From Dama dama (taxonomy: Eukaryota > Chordata > Mammalia > Artiodactyla > Cervidae): 64,000 nucleotides of DNA. Under the pieces are notes generated by a model. It was not told where the DNA came from, did no database searches, and saw nothing but the letters and a program-made list of their open reading frames with translations. Location: NCBI RefSeq assembly GCF_033118175.1, contig NC_083704.1, positions 53,284,501-53,348,500 of the forward strand, written 5' to 3'. The position numbers were made by a program, and so were the translations under genes. Shown piece by piece: positions 11,829 through 23,509 of the stretch (positions are counted from its first letter, which is position 1; every line of letters begins with the position of its first letter).

Positions 11829-12533
11829 CAGTTCAGTTCAGTTGTGTCCAACTCTTTGCAACCTCATGGACTGCAGGACACCAGGCTTCTCTGTCCATCA
11901 TCAACTCCCGGAACATGCTCAAACTCACGTCCATCAAGTTGGTGACGCCATCCAACCATCTCATCCTCTGTTGTCAATCTTTCCCAGCATCAGGGTCATT
12001 TCAAATGAGTCAGTTCTTCATATCAGGTGGCCAAAGTACCGGCGTTTCAGCTTCAGCCTCAGTCCTTCCAATGAATATTCAGGACTGATTTCCTTGAGGA
12101 TTAACTGGTTTGATTTCCTTGCAGTGTAAGGGACTCTCAAGAGTCTTCTCCAACACCACAGTTCAAAAGCATCAATTCTTCGGTGCTCAGCTTTCATTAT
12201 AGTCCAACTCTCACATCCATGCATGACGACTGGAAAAACCATAGCTTTGACTAGACAGAACTTTGTTGGTAAAGTAATGTCTCTGCTTTTTAATATGCTG
12301 TTTAGTCTGGTCATAGCTTTTCTTCCAAGGAACAAGGGTCTTTTAATTTCATGGCTGCAGTCACCATCCACAGTGATTTTGGAGCCCAGGAAAATAAAGT
12401 CTGTCATAGTTTGTTGTGATCCACACAGTCAAAGGCTTTGGTGTGGTCAATAAAGCAGAAGTAGATGTTTTTCTGGAACTCTCTTACTTTTTCTATGATC
12501 CAACAGATGTTGGCAGTTTGATCTCTGTATTAT
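11829..12533 (-). mobile_element. BovB (RTE) LINE 3' fragment with internal deletion
   Basis: On the - strand it encodes the end of the BovB reverse transcriptase region; recognisable pieces are FIFLGSKIT, GRKAMTRLNSILKSRD, MHGCESWTIMKAEHRR and ELWCWRRLLRVP. The + strand start carries the pentamer tail (CAGTT)n typical of BovB/BovA 3' ends. At about 12408 the frame jumps to a more upstream RT segment (reverse of TTGTGATCCACACAGTCAAA), so a few hundred bases of RT are deleted. It is flanked by a 10-base direct repeat TTTCAGTATT at 11819-11828 and 12534-12543. Confidence 0.85.
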
Positions 12534-12591
12534 TTTCAGTATTTATATTATTATTATCTGCATTATTTTCAGTATTATTAGTTTCAGTATT
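12534..12591 (+). repeat. Short local repeat of TTTCAGTATT
   Basis: The decamer occurs at 12534-12543, 12567-12576 and 12582-12591, and again left of the BovB copy at 11819-11828. The insertion target was probably already a small imperfect tandem array. Confidence 0.6.
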
Positions 12592-13954
12592 ATTTTCCAT
12601 CTTATCATACTATCAGTGCTTTTAAAATATAGTTTTTAAATTTTATTCAACATTTTAAATTGTTTTCATTTTAACATGTGTTAACCATTTTAAATTGTTT
12701 AAATTTTAAAAGCGTGGAGATTGATCAGGATTCATACGCCAATAGGTTGCTGGAAACCTAATACCCTAATGGACACCATTTTCAAACCCAATTTGGTCAG
12801 ATCTGTAATCAGTTTTAATAGATATATCTTGGTCAATAGATCATGCAGAGAGAAATATCCCACAGCATCTGTATTCTGTGCTATATATTTTTCATGTCAA
12901 TCAGAGTCCATTAAAACCTGATCCATTACAAGATGGCATGGGATGAAAAAAATCTCTGCTCAACAAGGATGATCTGGATCAGTCAGACTCTCGTGAGTTA
13001 GAATCTGAGAGTAAATATGGAGTGAATCATTGAACATATGCTGAGCTTTCACGTGTCTTAGATTCTGTCAGATAGAGAGCAGAACATGAACATTCTGAGG
13101 AAACTAAAGTTATTAAATAGAGAAGACCCATAGAAAGCAGACAAGGACACTAGTTAGCTGACAGAAGGAGAAGGTAACAGAAGTAGAGAAACTCACAGGA
13201 GCCGAAGAGCTCAGGTTCACAAAGTTCTGAGTTCTGAAGAAGTATCCCATCCAGTTCTACAAGTCTACAGACTTTCTACAATTCCAGTACTTTGATCCCT
13301 ATGACCTATATTCCTAGGGATCCCTAGGATCCTCTCCCCAATCCTTGCAATGGTCTCTCATCATGCATGCTAGCTTTTGTGACATTCCTTGAAACTAATG
13401 GAAGACATAATGACTATTTCATCACAGCCATGATGTAATGCCACCTTTATGTTGAGCACATAAAGTCCAGGAGAACATGGTCAGCAAGGAAATCTTTGCA
13501 GACTTGTCCCTCCACCTGAATGAGCTGAGTTACATATGATCTTGGTATGGTTTCACTTCTGGAAAGCAATGAAGTGCCATCCATAAGTGATTAAACAAGC
13601 AAGTAGAATCTGACAGAGGTCTGAGGTCTTGCTACAGTATCAAGGGGACTAATAACCCAAAGTCTTGGGATATATGCTACATGAACACATTAAGTTTGAC
13701 ATATCCCCTATGCTGCTATCCTGTTTACTCTCAGTTGTGCAGAACAGCGTTAAGCTTGAGAAAGCTTCCTTAGGGAGACATGCTTGAAAAGTCAGCTATT
13801 CACTGGTGACAAGGAATCTGGATTTTGAGAATTCCACAGTTCCCTAACTGATAAGGTCATTTACTGCAACTAAAGTGTACAAGCAATGTAGTCTATGCTG
13901 CTTTCCTTATGAGACTGGAATTTTGGTAGAAGCCATCAGAGGGTGCCTATGTGA
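12592..13954. other. Unclassified intergenic stretch
   Basis: No frame longer than about 75 codons and no repeat family I can name. It may be old retroviral internal sequence, because an LTR-like segment follows at 14170, but I see no protein similarity to support that. Confidence 0.3.
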
Positions 13955-14166
13955 TTAAAAGTGTTAGTTGCTCAGTTGTGTCCAACTCTGCGACCCTGTG
14001 GTTTGTAGTCTGCCTGGCTCCTCTGAAAATAGAATTCTCCAGGCAAGAATACTGGAGTGGGTTACTATTTCCTTCTCCAGGGGGTCACCCCAACCTGGGG
14101 ACTGAACCCAAGTCTCCTGCATTGCAGGCAGATTCTTTACCACCTGAGCCAAAAGGGAAGCCCCCA
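13955..14166 (-). mobile_element. Bov-tA SINE
   Basis: The + strand reads the BovA core (GTGTCCAACTCTGCGACCC ... ATACTGGAGTGGGTTAC) followed by the reversed tRNA part (GAACCCAAGTCTCCTGC ... GCCAAAAGGGAAGCCC). Confidence 0.85.
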
Positions 14167-14169
14167 TGT

Positions 14170-14475
14170 GAATGAACCCCAATAAAAACCCTATGCTTCT
14201 AGACTCAAGTTATCCTCCCTGGCATCCATGTTGTCATAAGTCATTGTTGGAGGAACAAAGCACTTCCTGTATGGCTCTAATAGAAGAGTACTCTTAGAAA
14301 CTTAGATCTGATTTCCTCTACTCTGCACCTGTTTTGTCTTTTTCCTTAGGTGATTGTACCTACATCATTTTACTGGAATAAATCTTAGTCACAATTACAT
14401 CTATATGTGGAATCCCATGAGTCCCAGGGAATCACTAAACCAGGGGATGCCAGTGATTAGACAGTTTGTACAACA
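14170..14475 (+). mobile_element. Probable old LTR fragment
   Basis: Contains LTR-like landmarks: CCCAATAAAAACCCTATG, AACAAAGCACTTCCTG, a TCTTTTTCCTTAGGTGATTG tract and a second poly(A) signal in CTGGAATAAATC. It resembles ancient ERV LTRs, but I cannot name the family. Confidence 0.45.
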
Positions 14476-15829
14476 CAGAAGTGTACAAAATCCAGAAAAT
14501 AAAAGTCATTAATTTAATGTGCAAATATGAGGACACAGACTTAGAGGGTGTTTGGTAGCAATAGAAGGAGGAAGGACTGAATGTAAGTTAAGAAACCCAG
14601 AACAAGAGACAGATGAGGCCTGAGTGAAGATATGTGGCACCAATATCCCTGCTCTTCTAAGTATTATAGCTAATAACAGGGAAGGATTATAGATGGGCTA
14701 CAAAGGAAGAGGACCATGGTGTGGGTAGGACTCAGAGACCCTATATTTTCATCCTCAGCTCTGCTCTGTCTTTCATAGACGTGGAGTGAACAGAAGTCAC
14801 AACCTACTCCATGGCACTTGTTACAGAAGACACACCATGTGGTAGGTATAAGACCCCTTATGTCACAGTTTATGACTATGATCTTTTAACTCACCTCTCC
14901 CTCCCTCCTACCAGTGACATGACTCTCAGCAACCATATGAGTGTTGGCTGTCATCCAGAGCCATGGCCAGATCTACTCTGGTGGTTTCCACAAGATTTGG
15001 GCTATCATGTGCCTTCTTAAATCCTGAGATAGGATAGGAAGCCACAAGGAATAAAACACCACATCTTCTACTCATCTATGTAATAGTAACAGAAAAGTGG
15101 CCAATATGTTAGATTGAAGACATCGGAGACACAATCCTATGGCAACAGGAATAGGTAAGTGTACTTATTAGCACAGAAGCAAAAGATACATGGAAGTTCC
15201 ATAGGAATAAATAGAATCTTAATTCTTTAAATACGAACGCTTATTATCCCAGGGCAGAGAATCTGGCCTTTTTGTTGGATCCAGAGTCTTCGATAGCCAG
15301 AGCTCAACACTGTTCTCTCGCTCCCTCTCACCCTCCCCTTTCCAGACTTGGGGGAGGGGTTGTTTCTGAATGAAAGATGGAGAATGGTAGAAAGAATCAG
15401 CAAAGTCTGAACAAGGAGTAGGAGAGAAGGACAAGACTAGGGATTAGAAGAAGTTGTATATGGAAGACCTGGACTAGAAATATATGGTAACAGAATAAAA
15501 GTAAAGGGGTGAGGATCAAGAAAAGAGAAGTCGGGGAAAGGATAAGAAAGGCCCAAAGTCTTCTGGCTGAAGAGATGGCAGCATATAGGAAGCCACAAGC
15601 CTTGGGCGGGGACTGGTAGGGTTAGCCATAAAAGAGTTGGAAGGTCACTACCTGGGTGGAGTATAGAGAGGGGAATGTGACCTGAAATTATTAAGGTTGG
15701 CACAAGGAAATTTCCAAAACTCATATGGTCTCCTCCAGATCTAACATACAAAAAGTAGAAAGAACAAGAAGCCAAAACTCAAAAAACAAAGTGATGTGCC
15801 CTCAGGAGAAAAGGGTTACTATTCAGGTA
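14476..15829. other. Unclassified intergenic stretch
   Basis: No gene or nameable repeat. Frames are short. The + strand is purine-rich at 15340-15560. Confidence 0.35.
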
Positions 15830-16318
15830 ACAACAAAATATTAATAAAGCAGATCCTACAGCAAGATAAAAGGACTGCACACTGTGATCAAGTGGAAATT
15901 TTCCCTGGGACTTAACGTTCAACATACAAAATCATCTAAAGTAATAAAGCACATTAACAGAACAAAGAAAGGAAATTCACATGATCCCCTCCATGCAGCA
16001 AAAACTTTGACAAAATCCAACACCCTTTCTGGATAAATACACTCAGAAAACAAAAAAATGGAAGATACTCAACATGGTAGAAAGTACTTATGAAAAAATC
16101 CCAGCTAACATCATACTCAAAGGTAAAAGACTGACAGCATTTTCCTCCCAAGATTAGGAACAAGACAAGAAGGCCCACTTCACTGTTTTTCAACACTGTA
16201 CTGAAATTCTAACCAACAATTAGATAAGAAAAAAGAAAAGCATCCATATTGGAAAGGAAAGAGTAAAGTTATCTCTGTTCACAAATGACATTATCCTATC
16301 TATAGAACATTTCAAATA

Positions 16319-16436
16319 GGGACTTCCCTGGTGATCCAGTGGTTAGGACTCCACGCTCTGCTTCAGGGGGCACAGGTTCAATCCCTGGTCAGGGAACTAA
16401 GATATGGCATGCCGTGCAATGAGGCAAAAAAAAAAA
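16319..16436 (+). mobile_element. CHR-type SINE inside L1
   Basis: GGGACTTCCCTGGTGATCCAG head, CAGGTTCAATCCCTGG B-box region and a terminal A-run. It interrupts the L1 ORF2. Confidence 0.8.
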
Positions 16437-16699
16437 AAGCTCCAAAATAATTGTTTCAACTATTAGAACTAATAAATGAATTCAGCAAAGTTGTGGATAC
16501 AAAACAACACACACATAGCTGTGTTATGTATCAGCAATGAACAATCTGAAAGGAAATTAAGAAAACAATTCTACAATTTACAATACTATCAAAAAGAATA
16601 ATACATCTATGAATAAATTAACTCAAGAAGGTGAAAGACTTGTACACGGAAACTAAAAAACATTGCTGAAAGAAATTACAGAAGACCTAAGCAAATGAG

Positions 16700-16770
16700 G
16701 CCTGGCGTGCTGCGATTCATGGGGTTGCAAAGAGCCGGACATGACTGAGCGACTGAACTGAACTGAACTG
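16700..16770 (+). mobile_element. 71-base 5'-truncated BovB/BovA tail with perfect target duplication
   Basis: Reads the last part of BovA/BovB (GAGCCGGACATGACTGAGCG) and ends in (GAACT)n. It is flanked by identical 11-base repeats AAGCAAATGAG at 16689-16699 and 16771-16781. Confidence 0.85.
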
Positions 16771-16844
16771 AAGCAAATGAGAAAACATCTTGTGTTCATG
16801 GATTTAAGGACTTAATAATTTTTGTTATGTTAGCAATACAGTTG

Positions 16845-17015
16845 GCCCTCTCTATCCACAGATTCCACATCCATGGATATGAAGGCTATATCTATGAATA
16901 CACTATACATCCACTACACTTTGCCATTTTATATAAAGGACTTGAGTATCTGTAAATTTTGGTATATAAGGGAAGTCCTGGAACCAATCTCCACAGATAC
17001 TAGGGACAAATGTAC
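16845..17015. mobile_element. MER2/Tigger-like DNA transposon remnant
   Basis: Short element beginning CAGTTGGCCCTCTCTATCCAC and ending with the inverted relative ATCTCCACAGATACTAGGGAC, with TA on both sides. Inner text GTATCTGTAAATTTTGGTAT and CTTATATACC-like stretches match the nonautonomous MER2/Tigger group. The surrounding L1 reads through when it is removed. Confidence 0.6.
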
Positions 17016-18539
17016 TCCACAAAGTGGTCTACAAATCCAATGCAATTCCTATCAAAATTTCAATGATCTTATTTACAGAAATGAAAAAGCAGATCTTCAA
17101 ATTACTATGGAATTGCTATGAATCTTGAAGACAAAACAATCTTGAAAAAATAGGAACAAATTTGGAGGACTGACATTTTCTAATTTCAAAATTTACTAAA
17201 AAAACTACCATAATAAAAACAATGCAGTACTATCATGCACAAAAATGAACTCATAATGGCTTAAAGACTTAAACATAAGACATGACACCATAAAACTCCT
17301 AGAAGAAAGCATAGGCAAAACATTCTCTGACATAAATCATACCAATGTTTTCTTAGATCAGTCTCCCAAGGCAATAGAAATAAAAACAAAAATAAACAAA
17401 TGGGATCTAATAAAACTTATAAGCATGTGAACAGCAAAAGAAACCATATATAAGAAAGGAAGGAAGGAAGAAAAGACAACCTATGGAATGGAAGAAGATA
17501 CTTGCAAATGATGAAACAGACAAGGAATTAATCTCCAAAATATTCAAACAGCTCAACAACAACAAAACAAACAACCCAACTGAAAAATGGGCAAAGACCT
17601 TAATAGACATTTCTCCAAAGAAGACATATAAATGGCCAGTAGGCACATGAAAAGATGTTCAGCATCGCTAATTATTAGAGAAATGCAATCAAAACTACAA
17701 CGAAGTACCGCCTCACACCAGTCAGAATGGCCATCATCAAAAACTCTACAAATGCTGGAGAGGGTCTATAGAAAAAGGAACCCTCCTATACTGTTGGCAG
17801 GAATGTAAGCTGGTGCAGCCACTATAGAAAACAACATGGAAGTTCCTCAGAAAACTAAAAACAGAATTACCATACGATACAGCAATCCCACTCCTGGTCC
17901 CAGACAAAACTAAAATTCAGAGATACATGTAGCCCTATGTTCACAGCAGCACTGTTCACAATAGCCAAGTCATGGAGACAACCTAAATGTCCACTGACAG
18001 ATGAATGGATACAGATGATGTGGTACATATATACAATGGGATACTACTCAGCTATTAAAAAAGAATGAAATAATGCCATTTGCAGCATCATGGATGCAAC
18101 CAGAGATGATCATACTGACTGAAAGAAAGAAAAAGACAAATACCATATGATATCACCTAGATGTGGGATCTAAAATATGGCACCAATGAACCTATCTACA
18201 GAATAGAAACAGACTCACAGACATAGAGAACAGACTTGTGGTTGCTAAGGGGAAGGGGCTGGGGGAGGGAAAGACTGGGAGTGGTGGATTAGCAGATGTA
18301 AACTATTATATATAGGATGGATAAACAACAAGGTCCTACTGTATACCACTGGGAATCATACTCAATATCCTGTGATAAACCATCATGGAAAAGAACATGA
18401 ATGTCTGTATCTGTCTAACTGAGTCACTTTGCTGTACAGCAGAGATTGGTACGACATTGTAAATCTACTATACGTCAATTGAAAAAAAAAGCAGTGTGGT
18501 GCTGGCATAAGGACAGACACAGTACTGGGATACCTACAT

Positions 18540-20125
18540 ATCCATATGCAAAAAAAGAAGTTGGATTCCTACCAGTGTACATAAAAATTAAAATGGATCA
18601 ATGACCTAAATATAAAAGGTAAACCCATAAGATTCTTTTTTTAATATCTTTTTATTGAGGTGAAATTCACATAACATTAACCATTTCAAAATGTACAATT
18701 CAGCGCCATTTAGTACAATACAGTCCCAATACACCTCTATCAAGTAGCAAGAGCATTTTTGAGAGGGCACATGTGGGGAAAAGAAGGTTTACATGGATGC
18801 TGGGCAGTCATTGGGTGAAATGCAATGTGTATGCCCACCGCCTCTTGCTTTGAACAACCCTGCCCCTTCTCCATGGGGTGCTGGTTGGATCTGTCAGTCC
18901 CCAAACCACCTCCTACATCCACTTAAAGGGGAGGGCATGTGATCCATGCTATCCCACAGGCAGTAGAACCTGTAAAACCATAAAATTCGTATAAGAATAC
19001 AATGGGATAAATCTTTATGAGCTTGAATTTGGCAAATGGATTCTTAAATATGACACCAAAAGCATGAGTAACAAAAGAAAAAAGATAAATTCATTCATTA
19101 AAATTAAAAAACAAACAAACTTCTGTGCACCAAAGGACATTGTTAAGAAAGATAAAGACTGGAACTTCCCTGGTGGTCCAGTGATTAAGACTTTCACTGC
19201 AGGGGGTGTGGGTTTGATCCATGGTCAGGGTCAGGGAACTAAGATCCCCCACGCTGCATGCATGGGGGTGGGGGTGGGGGGGTAGGGAGCCAGGAGCGGG
19301 GTAGAAAGAAAAGAAAGAAAAAAGACAACCTACAAAATAGGAGAAAATACTTGCAAATCATATATCTGATAAGGGTCTAGTATTCAAAATATATGAAGGA
19401 CTCTTATAACTCAACAACAAATATACAAAGAAGCCAATTTTAAAATGGGCAAAGGACTTGAATAGACATTTCTCTAAAGAAGTTATGTAAATGACTAACA
19501 AACACATGAAAAGATGTCCTGTAAGAATTGAGAATAGATACTCAATTAAATATTTGTACATGACTGTTTATAGCAGCACTATGTGCAATAAATAAAAGGT
19601 GGAAACTACTCACAGCAGCACTGTTCACAATAGCCAAGTCATGGAAACCTAAATCTCCACTGAGAGATGAATGGATACAGTGGATGTTCATCAGAGGATG
19701 AATGGATAAGCATTCATCCATGTTCATCAGTGGATGAATGGATAAGCAAAATGTAGTGTATACATACAATGAAATATCATTCAACCAAGAAAATGAGGTA
19801 CTAATAAAACACAGATGAACACAAAACACATTATGCTAAGTCAAAGAAGCCAGACATACAAAGTCACACATTGCATGATTCCATTTTTATGGAACATCCA
19901 GGATAACTAAATCAATAGAGATAGAAAGTAGACTGACGGATGGTTTTGTGAGGGGCTGGAGAAAGGAGGAACGGGGAGTAACTGTTTAATAACACAAAGT
20001 TTTTTTGGAGGTGATGAAAATGTTTTGGAACTAGATAGAGGTATTGGTTGTTCAAAACTGTGAGTTTACCAAATGTCACTGGATTGTTCACTTTAAAATT
20101 ACTTTATGTTATGTTAATTTTACCT
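18540..20125 (+). mobile_element. L1M 3' segment (composite)
   Basis: L1 ORF2/3'UTR landmarks: CTAAATATAAAAGGTAAACC, CACCAAAGGACATTGTTAAG, AATGACTAACAAACACATGA, and the old 3'UTR end TTCACTTTAAAATTACTTTATG. At 18635-18725 a reversed L1 3'UTR snippet (TTTATTGAGGTGAAATTCAC) interrupts it, 18750-18975 is unclassified, and a CHR SINE lies at 19162-19265. Confidence 0.6.
19162..19266 (+). mobile_element. CHR-type SINE
   Basis: GGAACTTCCCTGGTGGTCC head and GGGTTTGATCCATGGTCAGG B-box region, followed by a G-rich low-complexity run (GGGGGTGGGGGTGG) and a GAAA-rich tract at 19304-19324. Confidence 0.8.
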
Positions 20126-20333
20126 CAGTCAGCTCAGTTGCTCAGTCGTGTCTGACTCTTTGCAACCCCATTAATCGCAGCACACCAGGCCTCCCTGTCC
20201 TATCATCAACTCCTGGAGTCTACCCAAACTCATGTCCATTGAGTCAGTGATGTCATCCAACCATCTCATCCTCTGCTGTCCCCTTCTCCTCCTGCCCTCA
20301 ATCTTTCCCAGCATCAGGATCTTTTCACCTCAC
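20126..20333 (-). mobile_element. BovB LINE 3' end fragment
   Basis: The + strand reads CTCAGTCGTGTCTGACTC, then CATCAACTCCTGGAGTC and TCCAACCATCTCATCCTCTG, the reverse of the BovB 3' end. About 200 bases, 5'-truncated. Confidence 0.8.
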
Positions 20334-21620
20334 TAAAAAAAAAACTTTACCTCACTAAAAAAAAAATAGTATGGATAAAAAAATAGGGCAAAATTTCACA
20401 AACTTCAAGCAAGTACAGAATTTCTGAACAGGACATAAAAAGCACTAAGCATTAAAAAAACTGATAAACTGTACTTCAGCCAAATTTAAGTCTTTGCTCA
20501 TTAATAGAACAAGATGATTAAAAGCAAAGCTACAGAGTAGGGAAAGGATTCACAATACATTTATCTGATAAAGGACTTATCCTGAATATGTATCCTGATT
20601 CAAACATATCAATATTAAAAGATAAGCCAATAAAAATGGGCCTGAAAAAATACTTCAAAAAGATCTATGAATAGTCAAAAAGTACATGAGATATTTATTA
20701 TAATTAATAACCAGAGAAATACAAATTAAAACCACAGTAAGATACCACCACACACACACATGCATGAGCGTGTGAGTTAAAGGACTGACAGGTGATAAAG
20801 AGATGGAGTATCTGGAGTCCTCATATATAGCTGCAAAATGATACAATTACTTGAGAAAAAATTTGGAATTTTTAATAAAGATTTTAAACAAACAAACAAA
20901 CACTGACCCCATGACTCAACCTTTTAGGCATTTACTAGAGAGAAGTGAAAACTTACATCCACAAAAAGTCTTGCCCAGAAGTGCTCAGTGTGTGTGTATA
21001 CATACATATACATATATATAGATATATCTTTAAAAACTGGACACAATCTAAAATATACATCAACAGGAGAATGGATAACCAAATTATGGTGTATTTGTAC
21101 AATGGAATACTATTCGGCAGTAAAAAGGAACAAAGACCTGATTCTCACAACATGAATAACATGATGGTAAACGGAATGAGAAAAAAAAAAATCAGACACA
21201 AGAACATATATATGGTTCCATCTTAGAAAGTTCCGTTACAGGCAAAAACTCATCTATAATGATCGAAATCAGAACAGTTGTCTCTAGGAGGAAGTGGGAA
21301 TGGGCTGGAAAAGGGGCCTCAGGGAACTTTCATGAGTAATGGGAAATCTAGATTTGAGTGATGTTTACATGGGTGTACACATTTGTCAAAATTCACAGAC
21401 TTGTACCCTTAGAAATCTATGCATTTTAAATATGTAAAATACTTCTCAATATTTGTTTTAAAATCACACAGGCATCAGACTTTTCTACAGCAACATTCAA
21501 AGCTAGAAGACAGTAAAGAAATGTCTACCAAGTTCTGAAGGAAGGACTGTGGACCATGAGGAAGGTGGTCAAAAGGTACAAACTTCCAGTTATAAAATAA
21601 GTAAGTACTAGGGATATAAC

Positions 21621-21883
21621 TGGAGAAGGCAATGGCACCCCACTCCAGTATTCCTGCCTGGAAAATCCCATGGGCAGAGGAGCCTGGTGGGCTGCAGTCC
21701 ATGGGGTCGCGAAGAGTCAGACACGACTGAGCGACTTCACTTTCACGCATTGGAGAAGGAAATGGCAGCCCACTCCAGTGTTCTTGCCTGGAGAATCCCA
21801 GGGACGGCAGAGCCTGGTAGGCTGCCATCTATGGGGTCACACAGAGTCGGACACGACTGAAGTGACTTAGCAGCAGCAGCAAC
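21621..21883 (+). mobile_element. BovA2 SINE (dimer)
   Basis: Two BovA units head to tail, starting TGGAGAAGGCAATGGCACCC and ending in AGTGACTTAGCAGCAGCAGC. Flanked by AGGGATATAAC at 21610-21620 and 21884-21894. Confidence 0.9.
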
Positions 21884-21894
21884 AGGGATATAAC

Positions 21895-22028
21895 CTGGAG
21901 GAAGAAATGGCAACCCACCCCAGTATTCTTGTCTGGGAAATCCCATGGACAGAATAGCCTGGTGGGCTGTGTCCATGGGATCACAAAAGAGTCGGACATA
22001 ACTTAGTGACTAAACAACAACAATGAAG
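21895..22028 (+). mobile_element. BovA monomer SINE
   Basis: Single BovA unit from CTGGAGGAAGAAATGGC to an AACAACAACAATGAAG end. Flanked by AGGGATATAAC at 21884-21894 and 22029-22039; the left copy is shared with the neighbouring BovA2. Confidence 0.85.
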
Positions 22029-22164
22029 AGGGATATAACATGATGACTCTAGTTGACAGTGCTGTGTGATACACATGGAAGTTGTGAAGAGAGTAGATTC
22101 TAAGAGTTCTCATTACAAGGAAAAGTTTTTTTTTTTTCTTAAATTTTTCTTTTTATTGTATCTA

Positions 22165-22306
22165 TATGAGATGATTCTCCATGCAAGAATACTGGAGTGG
22201 GTTGCCATTTCCTTCTCCAGGGAAACTTCCCAACCCAGGGATCAAACCTGGTGCTCCTGCATTGGCAGTCAAGTTCTTTACTGCTAGCACCAGCTAGGAA
22301 GCTATG
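22165..22306 (-). mobile_element. Bov-tA SINE, truncated
   Basis: The + strand reads TGCAAGAATACTGGAGTGGG then GGGATCAAACCTGGTGCTCC, the BovA core plus reversed tRNA part. A T-run (22126-22138) precedes it. Confidence 0.75.
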
Positions 22307-22471
22307 AGATGATGGATGTTAAATAAACTTACTACAATAATTATTTCACAATATACATAAATGAAGCTTTTATGATGTACACCGTAAACTTACATAGTGA
22401 TGTGTGTCAATTATATCTCAATAAAACTGGAGAAAAAAGATAAATAAATTTTCTTTTAATTTAGAGGAGCT

Positions 22472-22885
22472 TGTTGGTTCACAAATTGGCCCTGTACATG
22501 GAAGGCAAGGAGAGACAGAAGAAAGAGGGAGATCACTCCAGATTAGTAGGTGGCATATTTAATAAGCAAGGGAACTTACTTTCAAGGTTCACTTTGGGCA
22601 GCTGCAGACAAGTAGATCTCTGCACACACTGACCAGAATCTTAAAAGTTTATGTAGAGGCCTTAATGGGATTTGGTCATGTACCACACAGATGTTCTCAA
22701 CAACACATTACTCTGTCGAGGCTGCATCCTTGAAACAGCTCCCACTATGGGAATGGCAGGCAGACATACATTCCAAAGACAAGGAGGGGATAAGGAGCCT
22801 CTGATTTCCTGAGTCCAACTCAAGGATCAACCAGCATTATGCTCTCTGGATGACCTCCTCCAACAGAGCCTAAGGAGACTCAACA
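22472..22885 (-). mobile_element. Possible solo LTR of an endogenous retrovirus
   Basis: On the - strand it runs TGTTGAGTCTCC to GTGAACCAACA (TG...CA) and has an R/U5-like zone (TTATTAAATATGCC followed by a T/C-rich stretch). No target duplication is visible and no internal retroviral genes are attached. Family not identified. Confidence 0.4.
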
Positions 22886-23509
22886 ACTAAATATAATGTA
22901 GTGTCCTGGATGAGGTCCTAGAACAGAAAAAGGACATTAGGTAAAAACTAGGAAATATGACTTCAAAATATTTAAATCAGTCAACCTTTTATTCAAGCAA
23001 AAAAGCCAAGAGGCAAACATCCTAAGGTATGTTCACTTTGTAAAAAGATTTGAGATTTACTTCTATGAATTGTGTGCATTTTTCAATAAAAATTTATTTT
23101 ATGTCTGTATAATGGGTATATTAATAAAATCTACTTAATATAGGTATTGGATAAAATGAAATAACCTATGCCCAATATGTATAATAACATATATATGAGA
23201 TTCTTGAACACAATAAATAATAAATGCTGTTTATTGTTTACATTAAAAGGACAAGAACACTCGTGGTTTACATTTTTAAAATTCTGGAAGGAGAGGGCGT
23301 TAGAGAATGGGAGTAAATATGAAAAAATACTAGGCAGAAATTGATAATTCTAAAAGGTAGCTAATGGGTCCACTGAGGTATTCTACTTTTTACATATAAT
23401 TTTTCATAATAAAAAGGGGGATATAATCATTGGAAGCAAGGGAGTCTTTTTATTAAGAAGAATTTCTATTAAAATTTGGCAAAGTAAACTAATAAAACCT
23501 CAGATCTGA
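22886..23509. other. AT-rich intergenic stretch
   Basis: Positions 23330-23420 end in CATAATAAAAAGGGGG, an old L1 3'-end look. The rest is unclassified. No gene. Confidence 0.4.

Larger units (their letters stand above)
15830..18500 (+). mobile_element. L1 ORF2 to 3' end, carrying three later insertions
   Basis: Old L1 running from the RT region (TCAACATGGTAGAAAGTACT, AAAGACTGACAGCATTTTCC) to the 3' end near 18490 (CTACTATACGTCAATTGAAAA). A CHR SINE (16319-16432), a 71-base BovB/BovA tail (16700-16770) and a MER2/Tigger-like DNA element (about 16845-17015) sit inside it. ORF2 is thoroughly broken. Confidence 0.75.
20440..22440 (+). mobile_element. L1M ORF2-3' segment (host of three SINEs)
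   Basis: Old L1 landmarks CAAGATGATTAAAAGC, ATGGATAACCAAATTATGG and the 3' end ATATCTCAATAAAACTGGAG. BovA2, BovA and Bov-tA copies (21621-22305) interrupt it. Confidence 0.6.
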
